This document shows positions 15,260-20,962 of a stretch of 20,962 nucleotides of DNA, piece by piece. The stretch covers positions 1 to 20,962 of the forward strand of contig JACOVS010000019.1 of the NCBI GenBank assembly GCA_016177205.1, given 5' to 3'. Position 1 is the stretch's first letter; the number at the start of each line of letters is the position of its first letter. The DNA is from Candidatus Aenigmatarchaeota archaeon. GTDB taxonomy: Archaea; Aenigmatarchaeota; Aenigmatarchaeia; JACPZZ01. Both the position numbers and the translations under genes were made by a program. The notes beneath the pieces are model-generated. The model saw only the letters and a list, made by a program, of their open reading frames with translations. It was not told the DNA's origin and searched no databases.

Positions 15260-15991
15260 ATGCCGCTTAAGATAAGTTTCGAAGGACACGACGGCAACCT
15301 GCTGTCGGGTGTTTTGCACAAAAACAAGGACGACAATTCGATTGTGATATCGGCCCACGGATTCGGAACCGATAAAAACTACTGGATAATCAAAGAGCTG
15401 TCGAAATACCTTGACAGGAAAAAAATCGCTTCGATGCGCTTCGATTTCACCGGCGCCGGAGACTCGGAAGGCGACATTGGAAACTCCTCGGTTGAGCAGA
15501 TGGTCGATGACCTGAACGCTGCGGTGCGGTTTGCGAGGGCAAGAGGCTACAAAAAAATCACCGTAGCAGGGCACAGCCTGGGCGGCATGGTCGCGATACT
15601 TGCTGCCACGATGAACAAAGACATCCACGCGCTGATGCTGATGGCTCCTGCCATAGACATACGCCACGCCATAAGGAGAAGAAAAGACACGTACAAACAC
15701 GCAGAGGGCGGCATGGCCGAGGTTGCGAAGACAAGGGTAAAGAAAGGCTTTTTGAAAAACATATCGCGCCACGTTTACAACGAGGCCAAAAAAATAAAGA
15801 TTCCCGTTCTGCTGGTTCACGGCGACGCCGACCAGAGCACGGACATAAAAAACGCCAGGAAGTTTTTCGGCAAACTGAAAACAAAAAAGAAATTTGTGAT
15901 TGTCAAAAACGCCAATCATCACTTCAGCAGGAAATTGCACTTAAACGCGCTGGTGAAAGGGGCGCATTCCTGGCTCGTTAAAAACCTTTGA
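15260..15991 (+). CDS. Alpha/beta hydrolase
   Basis: A 243-residue serine hydrolase of the alpha/beta fold. The nucleophile elbow is GHSLGG (S106), the oxyanion-hole stretch is HGFG at 33-36, the acid is in HGDADQ (D189 or D191), and the catalytic His is in NANHHF (H220 or H221). A basic patch (IRRRKDTYKH) lies in the lid region. No signal peptide is seen, so it is cytoplasmic. The substrate cannot be predicted; related proteins act on acyl esters or peptides. It is the last gene of the repair operon, 3 nt after rad50, and no role in DNA repair is evident. Confidence 0.88.
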   Translation: MPLKISFEGHDGNLLSGVLHKNKDDNSIVISAHGFGTDKNYWIIKELSKYLDRKKIASMRFDFTGAGDSEGDIGNSSVEQMVDDLNAAVRFARARGYKKITVAGHSLGGMVAILAATMNKDIHALMLMAPAIDIRHAIRRRKDTYKHAEGGMAEVAKTRVKKGFLKNISRHVYNEAKKIKIPVLLVHGDADQSTDIKNARKFFGKLKTKKKFVIVKNANHHFSRKLHLNALVKGAHSWLVKNL

Positions 15992-16166
15992 CCCGGGATG
16001 CTTCCCGAGCGGTGCATGCTGTTACGGAAATAATGCGCCGGGAACAGGACGTCGATAGACCGGATTTCGTAGCCTCTTTTGGCCGGCATGCCTGTGTAAA
16101 GCCTCTTTGCGGACGTTGAGTTAAGCCCGGCCAACCTTTAATAAAATCAGAATTTGATATTATCGA
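15992..16166. other. GC-rich gap with inverted repeats and a coding-like minus-strand frame
   Basis: This 175-bp gap contains three possible RNA stems. A 5-bp hairpin CGGGA/TCCCG with a 4-nt loop lies at 15994-16007. A perfect 8-bp inverted repeat TTGGCCGG (16079-16086) and CCGGCCAA (16127-16134) encloses 40 nt. An inner GTAAAG/CTTTGC stem lies inside that loop. Other gaps here are AT-rich. On the minus strand a frame of about 70 codons runs from 16134 into the 3' end of the hydrolase gene (stop near 15919). It contains MPAKRGYEIRSIDVLFPAHY and has a coding-like third-position bias. It may be an RNA gene, a small gene or a gene remnant. Confidence 0.35.
16137..16146 (+). promoter_or_regulatory. 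TATA box of the phosphoesterase-gatDE operon
   Basis: TTTAATAAAA is centred about 26 nt before the ATG at 16167, giving a leaderless start. It lies just after the CCGGCCAA arm of the inverted repeat. Confidence 0.5.
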
Positions 16167-16916
16167 ATGCCCTTGGAACCTAAATTCGTCACCAATGAGC
16201 CGGCCGTCCTTTTCGGAAAGACTTTGGTAATTGCGGACCTGCACATAGGCGTTGAGTACGAATTGTACAAGAATGGCATCAGAATACCGAAACAAACGGA
16301 GAATCTGCTCGCTCGGATCAAAAAACTGATAAAAACGACGAGAGCCAACAGGCTGGTTCTGTTGGGCGATTTAAAGCATTTTATACCATATTTATCGCCG
16401 CAGGAAATGCGGGAGATACCTAAATTACTTGAAGAGCTTTCAAAGCTCATTAAAATCGATATAGTGCCTGGGAACCATGATGGTGAGTTAAAGAAGTTCA
16501 TATCGCCTGGTATTGAGTTTCATGACACGGCAGGCTTTTGTATAGACAACGTCTACTTCAACCACGGGCACAGCTGGCCAAACAAAGATATTTTAAATTC
16601 GGATTATCTGATCATCGGACATTTACACCCGTGTATAGAATTTAAGGATAAAATAGGCTTCCGTTTCGTCGAACAAGCATGGATAAGGCTGAATATGGAT
16701 AAAAGGAGGCTTTTACGCCGTTATAGGTCAGCTGAAACAGACCGCAAAGTTAAAGTTCTGAAAATCATAATTATACCAGCTTTTAACAGGTTTGTTGGCG
16801 GCAGGGCTTTTGACCCAAAGGGAAGTTATGCGCCTGTGATAAGGCTCGCTGACGCGCGAAGCGCCGAGGCCTATATGCTGGATGGAACCGGTGTCGGAAG
16901 ACCAACCGGGTTCTGA
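16167..16916 (+). CDS. Calcineurin-like metallophosphoesterase (COG1407-like)
   Basis: A 249-residue two-metal phosphoesterase. The ordered motifs are IADLHIG (D24, H26), LLGDLKH (D68), GNHDG near 102-106, FNHGHSWP, and GHLHP. A C-terminal IIIPAFNRFVGGRAFDP segment is typical of the archaeal COG1407 group of ICC-like predicted phosphoesterases. The substrate is unknown. The usual length and all metal motifs are kept, so it should be active. It lies 10 nt before gatD and is probably co-transcribed with it, although no functional link to tRNA amidation is obvious. Confidence 0.88.
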   Translation: MPLEPKFVTNEPAVLFGKTLVIADLHIGVEYELYKNGIRIPKQTENLLARIKKLIKTTRANRLVLLGDLKHFIPYLSPQEMREIPKLLEELSKLIKIDIVPGNHDGELKKFISPGIEFHDTAGFCIDNVYFNHGHSWPNKDILNSDYLIIGHLHPCIEFKDKIGFRFVEQAWIRLNMDKRRLLRRYRSAETDRKVKVLKIIIIPAFNRFVGGRAFDPKGSYAPVIRLADARSAEAYMLDGTGVGRPTGF

Positions 16917-16926
16917 GTGATGCAAA

Positions 16927-18261
16927 ATGTATTCAAAACCGCTTGACAAGATGCTGCGAAAGAAGAAGGTAGAGCCCGGCGATGACGTCCGCGTCACAAG
17001 GGAAAAGAACTCTTACACAGGGACTGTAATGCCGAAGAGCGAATCCTCGGATGCGAACGTCCTGCTGATTAAACTTGAAAACGGCTACAACATCGGGCTC
17101 GATTACAACTCCAAAACAAGGATTGAGAAGCTGGGAACCAAATCGCGGCTGGAAAAATACCCGACGCACGCGTTTACTTTTGACCCTAAAAAGCCGACCA
17201 TCATGATTTTGCACACCGGAGGAACAATCGCTTCGCGCGTTGACTACAAGACGGGCGGCGTTTCGCCCGCGTTCACGCCCGAAGAATTCATTGCAATGTT
17301 TCCAGAGCTGACGAAGATAGCGAACATCAAATCACGGATGATAATGAACATCGCATCCGAGGATATGGACCATACGAGATACGCACACCTTGCGAAAGAA
17401 ATTGAGCGCGACATCAAGCTCGGCCTTGACGGAATAATTTTGGGGCACGGAACGGACACGCTGCACTACTCCGCGGCTATGTTAAGCTACATGCTGCAAA
17501 ACCTGCCGGTTCCGGTCGTGCTGGTGGGCGCGCAACGCTCCTCGGACCGCGGAAGCAGCGACGCCGCTTTGAACCTGGCCTGCGCGGCAAATTTCATAAC
17601 CAAAACCGATTTCGCAGGCGTGGGCGTGTGCATGCATGAAAACTCTTCCGACGACAGCTGTTTAATACTGCCCGCCGCCAAGGTGAGAAAACTGCATTCC
17701 AGCAGGCGCGACGCGTTCCGTCCTGTGAACGCTAACCCGATTGCGCGCGTTGGAAGCGACGGAAAGGTCGAGATGATCGTGGGCAACTACCTGAAGAAGG
17801 ACAAGAAAAGGAATTTTGCCGCCAATATAAACATCGAACCCAAGGTCGCGATTGTCAAAGTATACCCGTTAGCCGAGCCAACGATACTTGACTTTTATCT
17901 GAAGAACGGCTATCGCGGCATTGTTCTTGAGGGAACGGGCTTCGGGCACGTTCCAACATCTCCGGAAGACCCGAAAAAATCCTGGCTGCCCGCCATCAAA
18001 AACGTTGTAAGGGCGGGCATGACCGTTGTCATAACGTCGCAAACAATACACGGCGCGACGAACAAACACGTTTACAGGAATTTGCGGCTGCTGGAAGCGA
18101 CGGGCGTGATATCCGGCGGGGACATGACGACTGAAGCGGCGTATACAAAACTGTGCTTCGTCCTCGGCAATGCAAAAGACCCTGTTAAAATCAAAGAAGC
18201 GATGCTCACGAACATTGCGGGCGAGATTTCGCAGCGGAGAGAGTTGAGGCAATTCCCATGA
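16927..18261 (+). CDS. gatD: Glu-tRNA(Gln) amidotransferase subunit D
   Basis: The asparaginase-like subunit of the archaeal amidotransferase: it releases ammonia from asparagine or glutamine for GatE to use. The 444 residues comprise an N-terminal small beta domain (about 1-85) specific to GatD, then an L-asparaginase fold. Catalytic residues are T100 in HTGGTIAS, T176 and D177 in GHGTDTL, and K255 in the KVRKLHSSRRDAF stretch. All match the archaeal family. A weak GTGAT ribosome site lies 5 nt before the ATG. The stop overlaps the gatE ATG as ATGA, ensuring equal synthesis of the two subunits. Confidence 0.97.
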   Translation: MYSKPLDKMLRKKKVEPGDDVRVTREKNSYTGTVMPKSESSDANVLLIKLENGYNIGLDYNSKTRIEKLGTKSRLEKYPTHAFTFDPKKPTIMILHTGGTIASRVDYKTGGVSPAFTPEEFIAMFPELTKIANIKSRMIMNIASEDMDHTRYAHLAKEIERDIKLGLDGIILGHGTDTLHYSAAMLSYMLQNLPVPVVLVGAQRSSDRGSSDAALNLACAANFITKTDFAGVGVCMHENSSDDSCLILPAAKVRKLHSSRRDAFRPVNANPIARVGSDGKVEMIVGNYLKKDKKRNFAANINIEPKVAIVKVYPLAEPTILDFYLKNGYRGIVLEGTGFGHVPTSPEDPKKSWLPAIKNVVRAGMTVVITSQTIHGATNKHVYRNLRLLEATGVISGGDMTTEAAYTKLCFVLGNAKDPVKIKEAMLTNIAGEISQRRELRQFP

Positions 18262-20156
18262 CAACCGGCATAGATTACCAGAAAATCGGCCTGAAATACG
18301 GGGTTGAAATACACCAACGGCTTGCGACAACGCGCAAACTTTTCTGCGCGTGCCCTGCGCGCATTTCCGCAGACCAGCCGATCGCTACGATAAACCGCAG
18401 GCTCCGCGCCGTGGCCGGTGAATTAGGATTAGTAGACATGGCCGCGGCTTACGAGTTTATCCGCAACCGCACGTTCACGTACCAGATTTTCAGGAATGAG
18501 ACGTGTTTGGTTGACATAGACGAGGAACCGCCGCACTCGATTGATCCGGAAGCTGTTAAAACCGTCCTGGAACTGGCGCTGCTTTTGAAAGCGGACATAC
18601 CGGGCGAGATACACATAATGCGCAAAACCGTTATCGACGGCTCAAACACATCCGGTTTCCAAAGAACTGCGATAATCGGTTTGAACGGCGTTTTGAGTTA
18701 TGCCAATAAAAAAATTTTCATTCCTGTCATTGCTGTTGAAGAGGAATCTGCGGGTATTGTTGAAAATAACGGCGACAACGTGACCTATCGTCTTGATCGA
18801 TTAGGCATACCGCTGGTAGAGATATCGACAGGGCTGTTGGAGGGTTTGGGTCCTAAAGACGCGGTTGAAATCGCGTATCACCTTGGAATGCTTGTTCGTT
18901 CAACAGGAAAAGTCCTGCGCGGCATAGGAACAATTCGCCAGGATGTCAACGTTTCCGTAGAAGGCGGAAACCGTGTTGAAATAAAAGGCGTACAGACGCT
19001 GGACCTTATTGAAAAGGCCATAGAATACGAGGCGCAGCGGCAATTGACGCTGAAAGAGATTAAAGGCGAATTAAAAAACCGCGGCTGCAAGCTTGAATTG
19101 TTTGAAAAGCCGCAGGACGTAACAAACATATTCGCGGAATCAAAATCCAAGTTCGTAAAAAAAATACTCGCCGAGAACAACAAAATATACGGCTTCAACC
19201 TTTCCAAGTTCGGCGGGCTCCTGAAAAAAGAACTGTGCCCCGGCAAAACATTCGGAAAAGAATTGTCGGAGCATGCCGTTGCGCAGGGCGTCGGCGGGAT
19301 AACGCACACGGACGAGGATTTGACAAGCTATCAAATGGATGCGGAGATGGAGCGTGTCAAAGCGTTTTTAGGGCACGAACTGGAGGATTGCACTGTTATA
19401 ATAGCGGGGCAGGGCGAAAAACCGCTGCGGGCGGGCAATGCCGTCCTTGAACGCTGTAAAACGGCGCTGTTTGAGATTCCCCGTGAAGTTCGCGCTGCCA
19501 ATGAGGACGGGACGACAAAATTTTCGCGGCCCCTGCCCGGATCGTCACGGTTATACCCGGAAACGGACATCCCTCCCTTCCGGATAACCAAGGACCTGAT
19601 AGAAGAAACGAGAAAACACATCCCGGAAACGTGGGACAGGAAGATGGCGCGTTTCATGAAGATGGGACTGGGAAAAGACCTGTCAGAACAGATTATCAAG
19701 TCCGAATACCTCAACGATTTCGAAAGCATAATCAAGAACACCGGCGTCTCGGCGAAATTCGTCGCGTCCGTCTTAATGTCGGCCATGACGGAGCTGCGTC
19801 GCGAAGGCGTCAAGGTTGAAAAGATAAACGAGGAGAAGATGCTGGAAATATTCAAACTGCTTGAGGCGCGCAAGATCGGCAAAGAGGCCGTTAACGAGGT
19901 CTTGAAGGGGGTCAGCAAATATCCCATGCAAACTGTCGAAGAAACGGTAAGCAAGCTCGGGCTAAAGACGATTTCAAAAGAAGAACTTCGCGCTATAATA
20001 AAAGGGATTGTTCAAAAGAACGCCAACGTTGTTAAAAAAGACAAAAGAAGCGCTGCCAAGAAATTGATGGGAACCGTGATGAAACAGGTGCGCGGAAAGA
20101 TAGACGGCAAGATCGTGAATGAGATTTTAACGGACGAGATAAAGAAAGTGAAGTGA
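18258..20156 (+). CDS. gatE: Glu-tRNA(Gln) amidotransferase subunit E
   Basis: The kinase/transamidase subunit: it phosphorylates the Glu on misacylated Glu-tRNA(Gln) and aminates it with GatD-derived ammonia. The 632 residues have the GatB/GatE catalytic cradle at about 1-270 (YGVEIHQRL, FCACPA with C30 and C32, DIDEEPPHS, YRLDRLGIPLVEIST, GTIRQDVNVS). The GAD insertion that separates GatE from GatB lies at about 285-400 (KFGGLLKKELCPGKTFGKEL, GITHTDED). The RPLPGSSRLYPETDIPP segment follows, then a helical YqeY-like tail from about 470. Length is normal. A glutaminyl-tRNA synthetase is therefore not expected in this organism. Confidence 0.97.
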   Translation: MTTGIDYQKIGLKYGVEIHQRLATTRKLFCACPARISADQPIATINRRLRAVAGELGLVDMAAAYEFIRNRTFTYQIFRNETCLVDIDEEPPHSIDPEAVKTVLELALLLKADIPGEIHIMRKTVIDGSNTSGFQRTAIIGLNGVLSYANKKIFIPVIAVEEESAGIVENNGDNVTYRLDRLGIPLVEISTGLLEGLGPKDAVEIAYHLGMLVRSTGKVLRGIGTIRQDVNVSVEGGNRVEIKGVQTLDLIEKAIEYEAQRQLTLKEIKGELKNRGCKLELFEKPQDVTNIFAESKSKFVKKILAENNKIYGFNLSKFGGLLKKELCPGKTFGKELSEHAVAQGVGGITHTDEDLTSYQMDAEMERVKAFLGHELEDCTVIIAGQGEKPLRAGNAVLERCKTALFEIPREVRAANEDGTTKFSRPLPGSSRLYPETDIPPFRITKDLIEETRKHIPETWDRKMARFMKMGLGKDLSEQIIKSEYLNDFESIIKNTGVSAKFVASVLMSAMTELRREGVKVEKINEEKMLEIFKLLEARKIGKEAVNEVLKGVSKYPMQTVEETVSKLGLKTISKEELRAIIKGIVQKNANVVKKDKRSAAKKLMGTVMKQVRGKIDGKIVNEILTDEIKKVK

Positions 20157-20167
20157 TTTATATAAAT
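20157..20167 (+). promoter_or_regulatory. Strong TATA box after gatE
   Basis: TTTATATAAAT begins right after the gatE stop and predicts transcription from about 20190. The next plus-strand frame starts at 20261, so the message would have a leader of about 70 nt or be a short non-coding RNA. Confidence 0.4.
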
Positions 20168-20220
20168 GGGCGCCCAGGCTGCGAAATTAACCACTGGTGG
20201 GGCTTATTCTTCCCAGCAAC

Positions 20221-20252
20221 TTATTAAGCAGTACTGCATTAGTTATTAGCAG
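20221..20252. repeat. Direct repeat and palindrome before the 30-codon ORF
   Basis: TTATTAAGCAG (20221-20231) and TTATTAGCAG (20243-20252) are near-identical direct repeats with starts 22 bp apart, about two helical turns. A perfect 10-bp palindrome GCAGTACTGC (20228-20237) overlaps the first copy. This arrangement suits a cooperative repressor. Confidence 0.35.
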
Positions 20253-20260
20253 ATGATGTT

Positions 20261-20353
20261 ATGAGAAAGAGAAGGCGTATCAACTTTGATAAAGGCGTTG
20301 AGATAACAATAAAGGAGGACATAGACTTACTTAAAAAGCTCGCCAAGCATTAG
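20261..20353 (+). CDS. Possible 30-residue basic protein
   Basis: An ATG at 20261 opens a 30-codon frame, MRKRRRINFDKGVEITIKE then DIDLLKKLAKH. It has a basic head, a possible beta strand (VEITI) and a Lys-rich helix, resembling the first part of a small DNA-binding or antitoxin protein. It is preceded by a TATA box and repeats and converges on the Doc-like gene, ending 7 bp from its stop. It could be a true miniprotein or a truncated antitoxin. No family is recognised. Confidence 0.35.
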   Translation: MRKRRRINFDKGVEITIKEDIDLLKKLAKH

Positions 20354-20360
20354 CTGTTAT

Positions 20361-20789
20361 TTACTTTTTGACAATTTCTAAAAATCTCATTCTTTGTGTT
20401 CTTACTGAATTGTCCTTCAGCCATTTGATAATTTCTTTGTTTGACGCCAAATTGTTGGCTACCTTCATCACAAAATTAAAGGCGTCATTGTAGCCGGGTT
20501 TTAATAATAAACCATTTTCTAGGAGCGCAGCCTTGGCAAATGTGTAAGCAGATCGCTTGTTGCCGTCCACGAAATACTGGTTGCTGGCCAATGTCTTAAG
20601 TATTATAGCCGCCCTTTCAAATGGCTTATCCACATATCTCTCCTTATGCTCCAAAAATTTTGTAATTAGCGAGTATATGCCTCCCTCATAACGGATGCCC
20701 TGATGACCGCCACTTTGCTTAATAATATTCTCGTGATGAACAATCCACTTTTTCAGCACTCTTTCTACAAATTTTTTAGTTATCATCAT
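20361..20789 (-). CDS. Fic/Doc-family protein, active-site His replaced by Gln
   Basis: A 142-residue Doc-like protein. Doc toxins phosphorylate elongation factor Tu, and other Fic proteins transfer AMP. The core motif HxFxDGNKR is present as QYFVDGNKR, with Q71 in place of the catalytic His and D75, G76, N77, K78 and R79 kept. The Gln codon (CAG, 20577-20579) is one base from a His codon. Flanking helices (ERAAIILKTLASN, SAYTFAKAALLENGL) are typical of the family. The ATG overlaps the end of an upstream frame as ATGA. Catalysis by the usual mechanism should be lost or strongly reduced, so it may be a degenerate toxin or have a binding role. Confidence 0.8.
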   Translation of the reverse strand: MMITKKFVERVLKKWIVHHENIIKQSGGHQGIRYEGGIYSLITKFLEHKERYVDKPFERAAIILKTLASNQYFVDGNKRSAYTFAKAALLENGLLLKPGYNDAFNFVMKVANNLASNKEIIKWLKDNSVRTQRMRFLEIVKK

Positions 20790-20962
20790 TTTATGTAAAG
20801 CCTCTCAAACTCTTCTGGTGCATCACGTTTCGAAGGATCGAAGAATTTTGTACCCACCTGTCCATTTTAATCGCCAATTTGGACGAAATGAAATTTAATG
20901 CGGCCTGCAAATTGTCGAACTTCGCGGGCTGTTTATCCACGCATTCCCTCACAGAATTACGC
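20786..20962 (-). pseudogene. Frameshifted, truncated antitoxin-like gene upstream of the Doc-like gene
   Basis: From the window edge one minus-strand frame reads ...VRECVDKQPAKFDNLQAALN, then FISSKLAIKMDRW, and loses its coding look. A second frame takes over with TKFFDPSKRDAPEEFERLYIK and stops at 20786-20788, overlapping the Doc start as ATGA. Joining the two needs one added base at the C-run 20853-20855 (GGG on the coding strand); GGGG would give ...MDRWGTKFFDP.... The neat overlap and continuous protein character argue that this is one gene with a one-base deletion or a sequencing error. Its position fits an antitoxin; its 5' end is outside the window. Confidence 0.5.

Noticed and set aside
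15236..15940. A 234-codon open frame on the minus strand over the hydrolase gene
   Set aside because: It is the antisense shadow of a clear alpha/beta hydrolase with an intact catalytic triad and has no recognisable motif of its own.
1..20962. tRNA or rRNA genes, CRISPR arrays, insertion sequences
   Set aside because: I saw no cloverleaf with a conserved T-loop, no regularly spaced repeats and no transposase-like frame.

Overview
The window is a piece of an archaeal chromosome. The markers are a KH/metallo-beta-lactamase/beta-CASP ribonuclease of the aCPSF1 type, a 20S proteasome beta subunit with an N-terminal threonine, an archaeal/eukaryal-type prolyl-tRNA synthetase with a C-terminal zinc domain, the archaea-only amidotransferase pair GatD/GatE, and a NurA-HerA-Mre11-Rad50 resection operon. 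Several starts sit 25-29 nt downstream of an archaeal TATA-like box, which suggests leaderless mRNAs, while genes inside operons use GGTGA-type ribosome sites or 4-nt overlaps. I cannot name the lineage from this sequence alone.

Layout. 1-3130 (minus strand): aCPSF1, proteasome beta and a 60-residue zinc ribbon, with a likely terminator between psmB and aCPSF1. 3200-5855 (plus): a secreted, C-terminally anchored protein of unknown function, a 550-residue PurM/AIR-synthase-like protein with an unusual motif order, and a possible 29-codon ORF one base downstream. 5943-7267 (plus): two toxin-antitoxin modules in tandem, VapBC-like (RHH + PIN) and RHH + RelE/ParE, each with its own TATA box, an inverted repeat near the start, and an ATGA overlap between the two genes. 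7272-9106 (minus): a CsaA/Trbp-like tRNA-binding protein followed by proS.

9269-15991 (plus): nurA, herA, mre11, rad50 and an alpha/beta hydrolase form a tight operon. HerA (translocase), NurA (nuclease), Mre11 (nuclease) and Rad50 (zinc-hook ATPase) together resect DNA double-strand ends. 15992-16166 is an unusually GC-rich gap with inverted repeats and a coding-like minus-strand frame. 16167-20156 (plus): a COG1407-like phosphoesterase followed by gatD and gatE, which together make Gln-tRNA(Gln) from Glu-tRNA(Gln).

20157-20962: a TATA box, direct repeats and a 30-codon ORF converge on a minus-strand Fic/Doc-family gene. The Doc protein has Gln where the catalytic His is expected. The gene upstream of it, cut by the window edge, seems to have a one-base frameshift and would otherwise end in the same ATGA overlap seen in the other two modules. 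The most unusual items are the PurM-like architecture, this apparently decaying Doc module, and the structured gap at 15992-16166.
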